This document shows, one piece after another, positions 11,687 through 23,074 of a stretch of DNA of 64,000 bases. Origin of the DNA: Aquanectria penicillioides (taxonomy: Eukaryota; Ascomycota; Sordariomycetes; Hypocreales; Nectriaceae). The DNA lies in contig PYIU01000001.1 in the NCBI GenBank assembly GCA_003415625.1, forward strand, positions 1,488,001-1,552,000. Reading direction: 5' to 3'. Each line of letters starts with the position of its first letter. The first letter of the stretch is position 1. Made by a program: the position numbers and the translations under genes. Under the pieces are notes generated by a model. It was not told where the DNA came from and did not search any database. It saw nothing but the letters and a program-made list of their open reading frames with translations.

Positions 11687-14195
11687 ATGGCTACGCTCGA
11701 CTCCCAGCCAAAGATGGCGAACCTGCGGAAGCGACGCTTTCCATACACGCCCGTTGCATGGTGTGAACTCCACCTCCTCTCTCCTACGAAGCCCTCGGTG
11801 TTCTGATTGCTGACCCTGGTGTCCGTCGGCAGTGAAAAATGCCAGCGTCGCAAAATAAAGTGCAGCGGAGAACGTCCGTGCAAGGGATGCCGTGAGAGCG
11901 AGTTTGTGTGTGTCTACAAACGCACCACTCGGTTTCGCTCATCTCGTCGTCTTTCGTAAGCTTATTCTCATACATTGTAGCAAATCGACATTATGATGGC
12001 TGCAGATCTACGTTTTTCGCTCTTTCGCGCGGCGACTAACGGGTGTGCTCAGCACGGGCGCAACCACACAAAGCTCAGAAGAGGCTGGAGACAAGGAACC
12101 ATCACACACAGGAGCCGTGGCAACGCAGCCAGCTTCCAGACATCGGCCTATTGAGACGTCTGCCGCAGATGTGCCAGATATTATGGGAAACTCGGATTAC
12201 TACATCCGGCTTGCTGAGAAACGTCTTTCTGCCCTGAGTCCCGATCAAGGAAGTGCGCCTCGGACCGGCCGCCCGAAATCTCCCGTCGGGTCAGAGGCTC
12301 TGCGACATCTAATTGATCACCGCAGCGGTGCTGGTCCCGGGGGAGTGCTTGCCGCCCTCGATCTGGAGTACTGGATGGAAGTCTTGCTGATATATGAAGA
12401 AGAAATCGGCCTTCAGTATCCGTTTCTTGACCTAGATGATTTGAGACAGGAAATTAGAGCCGCCAAGCGAGATAGTCTCCGGGTGAGTAATGAAGGAGCC
12501 AAATCTGAGATGGCACAAAGGCGCAAAAGGGAACGCATCGAAGATATTGCTATCACCATACATGCCATCGTGTCCATTATTGCAGATACCGCCGCTGTCG
12601 ATGTCCTCAATTCGTCAGCTGAAGTGATATTTACCGGTGCGCTAGGCAGAACCCAGTTGAATGGTGCGGATAAAGATGAGCTGAGTTTGTTGATTTTGAG
12701 TGTAAGTGTATTCATTTTATTAATCAATAGATTCCACCTAACACTCAATTCAGAGCATGTACTTTTTCCTTACTGATAGAGAGCTTCGCGCGTGGAGAGG
12801 AATCAGCGTCGTCATGCGCTTGCTTCACGAGCTCAGCTGTCGCGGTGCTGACGACTTGGAGCCAGGCTCATCGCCAGTGCAACTCCGAGATATGGGTGAG
12901 AAGCTCTATTGGTCAGCATATACACTCGATCGACGATGGAGTTTTGGTGCAGGGTTGCCCTTTGCCGTCCAAGACTCGGATATCACACAACATCCGAACC
13001 TTTCTGTACGTCGCGTTACCATTACAGACTATCCATATGTCACGACTAACGTAGAACAAAGGACAGTACCTTGTCAAGTGCATACTTGAAGAATATGGTA
13101 GCGTATGCCAATATCGCGTCAGAAGTCAGAAAGTCTGTTCTGGATTCCTCAGTATCACACCCAACACTGTCTGAGCGAACACGAGATTTTCTCATCTTTC
13201 GAGTACTGCAATGGCAACGAAACCTTCCAGAAAGAATTCAGTTCAAAGGCATCGATGACAAACTAGACGAATCCAAAGAGAGTCGTGGGGAATATAAACT
13301 GCGACTCATGCTTTATCTTAGAGCAAACCAGATGAGAACAGTGATATACCGAAAGTTTGCAGTTCAGTCTGACCAGAACAACTGTCTCCCCTCAACCGCG
13401 CCGGTCATGATGGAAGTTGCACAGGATACGCTACGGGTTCTCATCGGGTTGGCTCACGAAACCAACATCTATCACGCTCAGCATAAGACGTTTAACCACT
13501 TTCTAGAGACGGCCCTATCATCACTCCTACTCATGATATGTTGTGAAGGCGGCGCACAAAGCGGTCCTTGTTTACAAGATGCATTGGCGGCAATTGACCT
13601 CGTGCAGCACCTATCTTTGCAGTCCCCAATCACGCGGAGACTTGGGGATAAGTTGCAAGGAATACAAGACGTCATCAAAAATATCCAAGCCCAATCTCAG
13701 GCACGAAACAATTCATCACAGTTACATAAGTCCAACCAAAACAAAAACAATGATTCGCTCGACGATTCAACAAGCGCGACAGGAAGCCGAACCGAGCCTA
13801 GCCAGGATGCCCATGACCACCTGAATGCCTGGGATTTTCGTTCAATCTTACGTTCAGGGCCATCACCAGTCAGTGTAGTCGACAATTCATCTAAACCCGG
13901 CCATGACTCAATGAGTTCTGGCTTTCAGGGCGTGGGGCCAGGTTCCGAAGTCTCACCAACACACCAGCCCTCGGACATACATGTAGCCAACCAGCAAGCT
14001 CAAATCAACACAACCGGACCATCAAATGGATCTGATCTCGCTTCGCTCACTACTTCCCAGCTACATACTAATGGCTCGTTGTATCCAAATTTGGACATGT
14101 CTGAAGCCTCTCGATTCTTGGAAGATGATTTCCGTCTTTTGCAGTTTCCGGAGCTAGGTGATATATTGAAGGATTATGAATATTTTGGGTTCTAG
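11687..14195 (+). CDS. Zn2Cys6 transcription factor, candidate homogentisate-cluster regulator
   Basis: Five exons (11687-11760, 11833-11955, 12053-12701, 12754-13005, 13062-14195) encode about 743 residues. Intron 1 splits the codon of the first zinc-cluster cysteine. The joined motif is C-EK-C-QRRKIK-C-SGERP-C-KG-C-RESEFV-C. The middle part has the fungal regulatory-domain features (DRELRAWRGISVVMRLLHEL, LYWSAYTLDRRWSF, GLPFAVQDSDI). The C-terminal region is Ser/Gln/Asn-rich with an acidic end, as in activation domains. It lies directly downstream of hmgA on the same strand, so it may be the pathway-specific activator (compare HmgR of the A. fumigatus tyrosine cluster). Orthology is not established. 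Confidence 0.85.
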
Positions 14196-14788
14196 CGAGA
14201 TCTTTCCGCTATTTATATTGCGCTCAACAGGTTATCTTGTTTAAATATGGCTAAGCGTTTGAGGGGCGTTTTATGGGTCCATAGAGGGGAAATCGGAACC
14301 ACGACTACATATATAACGTAACACCCAATATTGGCTTTTAGTTGCCCTCACTCGGCCAATTGTAAAACAAACCACTGAGCTCCAATCTCGAAACTTTATA
14401 CTTTATAGTTTCTATTTCAGACCCTGTACATAATTTTTCTTCTCATTGAATCTTCCAGGCTGGGCTTTCCGCTAAGGGTATGTAAGCGCTATTAATTGAG
14501 AGATTGTGATCATCAGATCATCTAGGGCAGGCAATGATATTTATATTACATTAAAGAGTAGGTCCAAGGCTCAAAACATGGGGTATATATATTATGAGAA
14601 GAGGATAACTTGCGAACCCTATTCTCAAATAAACATATGATGTTTGTGCAAACTCCGTCAACTCCGATCCGTTCTATCCACGGTATTTCATCTTTGAACG
14701 AAATGTTTATCATTGCAGTTCTTCCAGTCAACTCATATAATCAATCCGTCACTCATCGAGCAATCAGTGCTTGGAGTGGCGAAATTGA
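14196..14788. other. Convergent intergenic region
   Basis: About 590 bp, AT-rich, between the stop codons of two facing Zn2Cys6 genes. No coding signal was recognised. Confidence 0.5.
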
Positions 14789-16873
14789 TTAGACAATTGA
14801 GAGACTGCTAGCATCAAATTGGAAATCTTCCAATAGCGTTCTCCAGTCAAGAACCCCTTGTGCATTGTGAGCGTCTTCCCCGTTACCTTCTGTACCAGGT
14901 TTCCAGGTCAACAGGCCCGCACCGTCGTCCTCCTGTGGTGTCAAAGGTGCACCTTGGGCCACCAAAGTGCCATTCCTATTAGATGCCTCCATAATAGACT
15001 TTGCCTTTGCTTTGAGAGCCATAATAACCATCCATTTTGATTCATTAGACGCGGGTTCTGCCGTCCTCCGACCTTGTTCAAGATGTGCTTCTACAGCCTT
15101 CATCGCTCTTTCAGCATAGAGGCCATGGGGCCGCACGCATAGATACCAAAGTATGTATAGCATCATCTGGAATTGGCGGTAAGCATGCATCGACCAACGA
15201 AATGGTCGGAGAAGCTCGTCGGACCAAAGTGCATCAGCATCTTCAAGGACGCTTAGCGCTTCTATGAAATCTTCCTCTGTTGCTAGATCTTTCTCGCCGC
15301 GATGGTTCATCGCATCTCGCTGGCGAGAAACAAGGTCAAGCTTCCGAAGGACAAACTTGGAAACTCTGGCACACATGCGCTGATGTGGAATGACGTGGTT
15401 GCATCGGTCCAGCATATCAGACAGCTTTTCTCTAGCTTCTATTACAAGCCGGGATCTGAAAGGTTCCCTTGCCGCACCAGTAGGAGAGTTACAGTGCAAA
15501 AGTTGGCTCCAAGCCCGGGCGACTTCGATGTTGACTAGAACCAATGTCATCCTAGTATAGCCCAGACGCGGCGGTGGCAAGTCCTTCATTTCTGGATAGA
15601 GATCAGCATCATCGACATTTAGAGGCAAGTCAACCCCAACAATCAGGTTGTGATCTGAGATATTCTGTAGACCATAGTCTTCTGCAGCTCTTCCATCCAG
15701 GGAGAGCAGACGCCACCAGAGACGGCGGCGTACTTCCGATTCAAAGGGCGAGAGGTTGAGTTTCCTACCATCTCTATGCAACCCGATCGACTGTGCAGCG
15801 CGGATTGCAAGGCCATTCAGTGTCCAAATGCCCCGGCCGATGTTGTGAACTCGCAGCGAGACCTAGGCAGTTTTCAGTCAGTCAAATCTACGTCATCATT
15901 AACCGGCTTAACATACCAGATAGACGGTCAGCGCTTGCAAGAGCACTACTGTCGGATACTCGAGGAACTCGCTGTACGCAAACGCTTGCTCCACTCCAAG
16001 CTTATACCGATGAAGGAGCTCATACAATCCTTCCTTGGAGCAGCCCAGCTGGTCTGAAGCGTCCAAGGCTAGTGTTGAGGCATAGTAGACGGCGAAGCAG
16101 AGGGCCAAAGTCTCCGTGGACGCCTTGCTGGGGTCGTCTATTGCGGTGTAGATAGTGATCTCGTCGGTAGGTATATGCAGGACCTTAGAGCATGGGTCGA
16201 CACAGTCTATGTACGTTGTCCACAGTTTCAAGGCGGTTGCCTTGGGAGGGAGGTAGTTGATTAGAGGTTCTTCCAAGCACTTGCTAGACAAGATTCCCAT
16301 CACACTGAATGGGGATGTGGCGTGTGTCTGTGGAGGATGGCTCTTGGGTGTTGACAGGGCCGATCGAACATCATGCTCCTTTGTTTCAGTTAGGGAAGGT
16401 CATGCAAATCACGGAGGTGTGGTGAAGCATACATGTTCGATGACACGAGATAGCAAGGTCTCATTGAAATACTGGCTTGAAGATCCTTTCTTGAGGAGGA
16501 CCTCATCGCCTTGTGGTTTGTCGGCATTGTCTGAGCCCGCAGACTGCATCGGCTGCTCAAAGGAAGACGACGCAGTGGTTGAGGGAGGTCTGGTGCTTGA
16601 AGAGGGTCTAATGCTTAGGTGCGACTCCTGCTCCCGAGACACTGCAATCAGCGTCTTCTCCAGTTCGGATATGCGACTTGCAACGTCTGTAATGGTGGTT
16701 TTCCGGACCCGACGGACCGGTGGCCCAGCCTGGGGATAAAAGCACGAGTAGCCTCCACGGGCGCACTGGGAACACGGTGATGCTTTATCGCAGCGCACCT
16801 TACGGCGATGGCATATCACGCAAGATCGCTCCACCCGGCGGCTCACCGACGGAGATCGTGAGTGGTCAGACAT
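14789..16873 (-). CDS. Zn2Cys6 transcription factor
   Basis: Three exons (16873-16433, 16378-15917, 15862-14789) give 658 residues from the MSDHSRSPS start; an in-frame ATG-like start further upstream would add 28. The zinc cluster lies in exon 1: C-VI-C-HRRKVR-C-DKASP-C-SQ-C-ARGGYS-C, followed by a basic linker and a short coiled-coil-like segment (VASRISELEKTLIAVS). The middle homology region is clear (IGLHRDGRKLNLSPFESEVRRRLWW then LLSLDGRAAEDYG). This places it in the fungal_trans regulatory-domain family. It is divergent from an MCT-type transporter gene 1.35 kb away, which is the most plausible target. Its ligand is unknown. Confidence 0.88.
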
Positions 16874-17054
16874 TTCCGGGGCTGTGTCGCCAAGAGACAG
16901 AAGATCTCGGTGTCGTTCGGGGGCGCTGCAAAACAGGACAGGCCTCAAGTTATCCAAGATTCGGCGTCGGTGGCTACATAGGAGCCGAGCCGAAGGCCGA
17001 CGCTAGCTCGGCCTCGGCCTTAGAAGTCAAAACGCGGCGACGGCGAGACGACGA

Positions 17055-17068
17055 GGGGGGGGGGGGGG
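17055..17068. repeat. Poly-G tract (14 G)
   Basis: Uninterrupted run of 14 guanines in noncoding DNA. The length may be affected by sequencing or assembly error. Confidence 0.7.
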
Positions 17069-17527
17069 CCGACGGGGGACACAGGGCACGTGGGATCAGC
17101 CCTTGGAAGCTTCATCTCGTCATCCGTAAGATGGGCCGCTGTGCACTACTACAGAGCTAGTCATGGCATCCCTGCCCCAGAGCAAGAAAAACAAGCTCAA
17201 GCCGTCGACGGCAGATGCTTGTCGTGTCGTCGGCCGCATCCGGAGCCGCAATTAAGCTTCACGAGACGATTGAGTGGTCTCTGGATCTGGCGCCCTACTT
17301 GCATCGAGTTTGCCCGCAAATGCATGCATTACCGGTAGGGCATGATATTGGATTTTTATTCTTCTACTATTCCTGTTATTACCGTCGCAATCGTTACTGT
17401 TCGTGTTGGTAGCCATGATCATGAACCCATGTCCGAACTCCCTTGCCCTAGCCAACACGCTCGCTCCCGCACCATTCACGGATTATTTCCAGTAGCAGGG
17501 CGCCACCCGTGTCCTGTCACGCATATA

Positions 17528-17567
17528 ACGGCACGTTACGGCACGTTACGGCGCGTTGCGGCACACG
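17528..17567 (+). repeat. Tandem 10-bp CGG repeat array
   Basis: The unit ACGGCACGTT occurs at 17528, 17538 and 17548 (third copy with one change), followed by a degenerate fourth copy. This sets four CGG triplets in the same orientation at exactly 10-bp spacing, about one helical turn apart. It lies about 655 bp from the regulator ATG and 660 bp from the transporter ATG. This is a candidate multimeric site for a Zn2Cys6 protein. Confidence 0.55.
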
Positions 17568-18227
17568 TAGGCTTCTCGGCGTGTCCCAGGCTCCCAGCAT
17601 CGCATGCTCGAGGCCCGATCGTGGCTGCATTGCAGCATCTCCTTCCAACCATCAGTCCATTCCAGATGTGTTGCCGGTAATGCCAGCGCCCCAAAGTCCG
17701 CTCCAGAGCCCGCTCCCTATGTCCGAGTTATCAATCAACCCTCCTCATCTGCCGTTCAGCCCAATGGCACGTACGTAATTCTTAAAGATGAGTGCTCCAC
17801 TGTGGGTTTGTTCGTGATGCTTTGTTTGGCCTCTCGGCTTCGGCGCCGGTTCCACCACCGAGACCGAAAGGAGCCAGACACCCCTGACGAAAAAAAAAGG
17901 CCTTTCAACGCCGAAGACGCAATAAGAGGTGACGTTCGGGACTTTTTCTCAGATCTCCCTCGGAGCCGAATCTCTCATTCTTCTCCATCTCTCGTTTCAG
18001 CACCGAGAGCCTCTTCGGAGACAACACTTTCCTTGAACTACATGACTCCATTCTGGCTATGACATCCTGGATCTCAGACCTTTCACAATACATATAATTC
18101 CCTTGGCGCCCCATTTTAGGCCTTCTTGTCTTGGCTTCGGTATCACAGCACGACATCGACTTGACCTCTTTTTAATCAACAACACCATATCTAACACAGA
18201 CCTGCCACCACCACAACATTCTTCACC

Positions 18228-19755
18228 ATGTCGAAGCCAGAACATTTGGATTCGTCTGCCAACTCGCAGATGACTGGCATCACTCTCCAGACAGCCGGTC
18301 AAGATGTAAACAACGAGTACAACGAAAAGTCAACCTCTCTTAATCAACCTGAGGCGGAGGAGGCCGCACCTCCGGTATTCAATCCTGTGAGCGACGCCCC
18401 CGACGGCGGCACGACGGCCTGGCTCGTCGTCCTCGGTGCATGGTGCACATCCTTTTGCAGTTTTGGCTGGATCAACAGTATGTCTCAGCAGCCACTTATT
18501 CAAGCTTTAGAGTGCCCGCGCTAACCCTCGTCAGGTGTTGGAGCTTTCCAAGAGTACTACCAAAATGTCCTTCTGAAGCAGTACTCTGCCAGCACCATCT
18601 CATGGATTCCTTCCCTCCAGATCTTCTTCATGATGGGCATGGTAGGTTTCCCCTCGCTCTTTTCCCACAGCATCGCCTAACAGACACAGGGTCCCATCAT
18701 CGGTATGCTTTATGACAAGTATGGCCCTCGCCATCTCATTCTCGTGGGCACCTTCTTCCACGTTTTCGGCATCATGATGGCCTCTCTCGGCAAGGAATAT
18801 TATCAAATTCTCCTTGCCCAAGGCATCTGCTCTGCTATCGGCGTCTCTGCCATCTTCCAGCCTGGTATGATTACTGATCTTCCAATTCCCCGTGATCCAT
18901 TCCGGCTAACAATACGTAGCCCTCAACACCATTCACGGCTGGTTCAACGAAAAGCGTGGTGCTGCCTTCGGTATTCTTGCCACTGGTTCCAGTCTGGGAG
19001 GTGTCATCTTCCCCATCATGGTTACGCGTCTTATTCGTGAGGTTGGCTTCCCTTGGGCCATGCGCATCTGCGGCTTCCTCATTCTCTTCCTCCTCATCAT
19101 CGCCAACTTGACGGTCCGAGCTCGCCACCCTCCCAGCCCCCAGAAGATCACTGGTCCCCAGCTTCTCAAGCCTCTGCACGAGCCCGAGTTCGTTCTCCTT
19201 ATTGCCGGTTTCTTCTGTTTCACCTATGGCATCTATGTGCCCATCAACTACCTCCCTGTTCAAGCCCTCCAAAGCGGCATGGACACCAACCTGGTTCAGT
19301 ACCTCATTCCCATTCTCAACGCTGCCAGTTTGTTCGGACGTATCTTCTCTGGAATTCTGGGTGACAAGATTGGCCGATACAACATCTTCATTGTCGTCTG
19401 CTACCTCACTGCCATCTTCATCCTGGGTCTCTGGATCCCTGACAGCACCACTGCCGGTCTCATTGCCTTTGCAGCTCTCTTCGGTTTCTGCTCCGGCGCC
19501 TACGTATCCCTCATTGCGCCTCTTGTATCTCAGATCTCGCCTTTTCAGGAAATCGGTTTCCGTACCGGTATTGTCTTCTTCATTTCGTCCATTGGTGGTC
19601 TGACCACCAACCCCATCAACGGTGCCATCATGGACCGCCCCGACGGCCTGACTGGCATCAAGATCTTTGCCGGTGTCTTCTGTTTCGTTGGCACAACCTT
19701 CATTCTTGCTGCGCGAGTCCACAGGATGGGCTGGAAGCTCGACGTGGTTTTCTAG
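18228..19755 (+). CDS. MFS transporter, monocarboxylate-transporter (MCT) type
   Basis: Four exons (18228-18477, 18535-18641, 18690-18864, 18920-19755) encode 455 residues. A hydrophilic N-terminus of about 60 residues ends in the family motif [17 protein letters not shown], which opens TM1. About twelve membrane segments follow, with the [20 protein letters not shown] loop between TM2 and TM3 and the [20 protein letters not shown] segment. This is the fungal MCT-like family; the substrate is probably a carboxylate, but this is inferred from family only. Codons strongly prefer C in third position, unlike neighbouring genes, which suggests high expression and also leaves a long antisense open frame. 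The divergent Zn2Cys6 gene may regulate it. Confidence 0.88.
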
Positions 19756-20755
19756 ATCACCACACGGTTCTTTTAGATTTGGGCATTGCATAGAGTGCAT
19801 CTTCTCTCAACCTTTTTGACGGCCGACATATAATACAACATAGACACATTGTACACCACGGATAGACATTTTAATATCGCCTTCAGCGATTCGTGAACTG
19901 GTTTCAAGGGAATAAAAAGAGATTGTGATATCACTATAGGCAGTCTGTATCCGCGGTGACGTGAGCGATTAGCGCCCACATGTGAATTAGGAAGGATGTG
20001 CCAATTTCGCGTCTTACAAGAGGATCGACAGGGGTTGTTATTAATTTCGCCAAAGATCCTTCTGAGACACAAAAGACCCATTAGCTATAATTAAATAAAA
20101 ATAAAATAAAAATTTTCCTTTGATCGAACACTTCTGGAAAGGTGAATTTCAATGAGCATCCGAACTGGAATCCTGGGAAGTTTGGAGGGAAATTGATTTA
20201 TCACAAATGATTTGGGTTTCTGATTATGTCGTCGACTTTTGGAGCCCTTGATGTTCGGTATCATGATGACAGGTATTGCTTAGCAAGCAAGTAACATCAC
20301 ATGAGGTAAGTAATCGTGAATACATAGACAAGATAAGTCCACAAACCGTGCAATTTCATCTCTCTTTATTGAATTTCCCGTCTTTCTCTTTCTGCTTGAG
20401 CTGGTTGGTTGTAAAGAAATTTTTATTTTGCCGGCTTTTTGCTCTAGGGTAGCTTGGTTTTTGAGCAAAATGCGAATGCCGAGAGGTTCGCAAAATCCGT
20501 TCACGACTTGACCCACTGGTCCAGAGTTTAGATAAGAAAATAGAGGCCTAGTGGCTGTCTATCAACTGATTTACTGATCAATTCGTCACATGTTCTAACA
20601 GCGTGTGCCTAAACTATGTTTGGTCTAGAGACTACAGAAACCGCCGACGCTGATATCAAGATCGTAGCAAACATGATGAGAATAAAACAAAATTCAATAT
20701 TGACTAATAGCATGGGCTATCTAACTCCTGTATTTGGAATCCTACACAAAAATAC
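19756..20755. other. Convergent intergenic region
   Basis: 1 kb between facing stop codons, AT-rich, with an A/T-only stretch near 20085-20115. No gene recognised. Confidence 0.5.
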
Positions 20756-22480
20756 TCAAATACGGGGTTTGATGCCCTTGGTGAAGTCATGGCCCTCAAT
20801 AATATTGACCGACTTCTTTTGCTTTTGGATAATGTCATGAGCCGCCTGCATGCCAATTTGGACCGCACCATCGATCCAACCCCGCCATCCATCTGAAAAG
20901 TCGGCGCTGGCAAAGTACACGTTGCCGTGAGGGCGTTGGAGAGCATCGAGATACTTTGTAGTAAAATTTGGTGGGAGGTAGCACCATGTGCCTTTTGAGA
21001 ACTCGTCCTTGTTCCAGTCGTGAGAGACCTATTTCCAGTTAATAAATGCACAGTGCAGAATTTTTCTTTGGATTGTGACTTACAATTCGGTTGACAACGA
21101 CGCTATCCTGTAAGTTCTTGGGGAGCAGGTGGACGACTGCCGACTTGACAGCATTGGTGTTCTCAAGGGGAATTCCGCCGGGGGTCTCTGGATCAGGCCC
21201 AAATGCGACCACGTGTGAGTTATCGGCAGGAGTGAGATGATCACCAAATGCTGCAACCATGCCCTTGCCTGGAGAGCTAAATGAGCTCCAGGACAGGTAG
21301 TCGGGGCCGTTGAAATCGATGTGGACCTTGTTACACTTGTTGACGGAGCCCTCATTCCCAGCCTCCACCTTATCAGCCGAGAGAGGTGGGTAGAACTCTA
21401 GATCATTCAACACATTAAGAGGTACAGTACAGATGATGTCTTTGGCTTTCCAGGTCTGCCCATTTCTGGCCGTGACAGTCACAAGACCACCCTTGTCCTC
21501 GATGCGCTGAACGGGAGTCTGGAAGCTGTACGAGAGGTTTCCTGTCGACAGAGCATGCTGGAAGATGCGCTGATGCAACTCGCTGTTGCCGCTACGCAGT
21601 CTGGTGTGGAGGGCAATGTCATTGAGTCCGGTAGGAGAATGCGACCCCAAAGACCACCAACGAAGAGCGTCAAGAAGACCCATCTTATCCAATGAACTTC
21701 CGCCCATCTGAAGAAGCTGGGCCTCAAGAACACCAATCTCCTCTGCCGTGAGCTGATCGCGTATCTGATTCAGACGGTCCTGACAAGAGAACTTGTCCCA
21801 CTGAGCCAGCAATTCGGGTGACTGTTTGGTGCCGAACACATACTTCCATGACTCCTTGAGATCGTTTCCATCCATGTTGCAGAAAATTCGGAAGACTCTG
21901 CCTGCCATGTCGCCCTACGAATCATTCGTTGTGAGTGGGAAAGAAGCAATAACTGACGTTGAATGTTTTTTTTATTGCAGACGTACCTCCTCATCGTGTG
22001 AAATATTGCGCTGCTCCGTTCCGGTTGTGACTGTGCAATAGTCCTGCTTGCCGCCGGGGTTTTGTGTGACAATCCAGTCGTTATGGAGGCCATAAAGTGA
22101 GACTTCGCGGTATATGTGTGGCATATGCCAGTGAATCCAAGTGCCTCCAATTTCATAGTTGAAGCCATTGATGGTGGAGTGCCAGGTGCGGCCACCAAGT
22201 CTGTCCCGAGCCTCAATGAGCAACGTCTTCTTGCCTGTTCAGAGTCAGCAATTGCAAAAAAAAATCACAACCAAAATGAAGTCAGAAGTGTCTTGCCTTG
22301 GGTTGCTAGGTCGCGGGACGCAACAAGGCCGGCATAGCCCGAGCCGATGACAATGGCGTCGTATGTGTCGACCTTGGGCTCAATTGAATGCGCCGGAGGG
22401 ACGACAACACCAATTGTTGGCAGCCCGTGACGGACCCCTCCAGACGGAGTCCAGGTAAAGCCCTCTGACGATTTGACCAT
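20756..22480 (-). CDS. FAD-dependent amine oxidase, MAO-N-like
   Basis: Four exons (22480-22297, 22234-21987, 21914-21084, 21028-20756) encode 511 residues. The opening GFTWTPSGGVRHGLP resembles the Aspergillus MAO-N N-terminus. The dinucleotide motif is IVIGSGYAGLVASRDLA, followed by LLIEARDRLGGRTW and GGTWIHWH. The C-terminal FAD segment is DFSDGWRGWIDGAVQIGMQA. The enzyme should oxidise primary amines to aldehydes with H2O2 and NH3, probably in peroxisomes or cytosol; the C-terminus ends KPRI, which only loosely recalls a PTS1. Intron 1 has a GC donor (AAG|GCAAGA), since no in-frame GT donor exists nearby. It is divergent from the Zn2Cys6 gene at 23075. Confidence 0.9.
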
Positions 22481-23074
22481 TTTTTTTTCGGGTTGAAGCT
22501 TGGGCTTAGGGCAATTCTTGTTTACTTTGGAGATTTCGGACAATCAAATTCTGGCCACTGCCTTTGCAACAGAGCTGTCTTGTATACCAAGCTATCTACT
22601 TTGGGTCGGCTGCTTTGATCTTATGTTCCTAGAGAGGCAAGGAAAGGCGGAGCCTAGCGAAAGATGCATTATCCCGGGATGAGACCATCTTACCACCTGG
22701 CTAGCCAGGGTTCTCCGGAGACACGCAGACGGAAGATCGAATGTCGCCGATACGGAGTAATGTTCCTCGCCCTTTCGACTATCGTTTCCCAGCCGAGCCA
22801 AGGACGCCTCCACCATCAAACACGACGCTGAGGGACGCGGAGGATTGACACGGAAAAATAGAACCAATCATGTCTCACCGTCTTCGAGACCCGCCGAGAT
22901 AAGCTTGTAGAGGAATCGACGGACACGGAGCGTTATCGACCGTGTTCTCGGCCCTCGGATATAGCAATATTAGCGACCTCATCGTGGGGATGGGATGGAC
23001 ATGGGTACCATCGAGTCGCACCTCCAGGGCACAGCAAAGTTACCTCGGTCTTGACATGTCATGTCCACTTCAAG
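22481..23074. promoter_or_regulatory. Divergent amine-oxidase/Zn2Cys6 promoter with CGGN11CCG palindrome
   Basis: 594 bp between divergent start codons. At 22923-22945 it carries ACACGG, 11 bases, then CCGTGT: a perfect six-base inverted repeat in the CGGN11CCG arrangement known for Gal4-type dimers. It lies about 130 bp before the regulator ATG. This suggests autoregulation and control of the oxidase, but no binding evidence exists. Confidence 0.45.

Larger units (their letters stand above)
16874..18227. promoter_or_regulatory. Divergent Zn2Cys6/MFS promoter region
   Basis: 1.35 kb between two divergent start codons. It contains a poly-G tract (17055-17068), a 10-bp CGG direct-repeat array near its midpoint (17528-17567), and a pyrimidine- and CAAC-rich stretch just before the transporter ATG, as often seen ahead of strongly expressed fungal genes. 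No convincing additional gene was found. Confidence 0.45.

Noticed and set aside
18871..19800. Long (about 309 codons) antisense open frame over the MCT-type transporter
   Set aside because: It is the mirror of a codon-biased gene with C-rich third positions. Its composition (Glu/Asp/Asn/Gly-rich) is what such antisense frames give, and it has no domain or introns.
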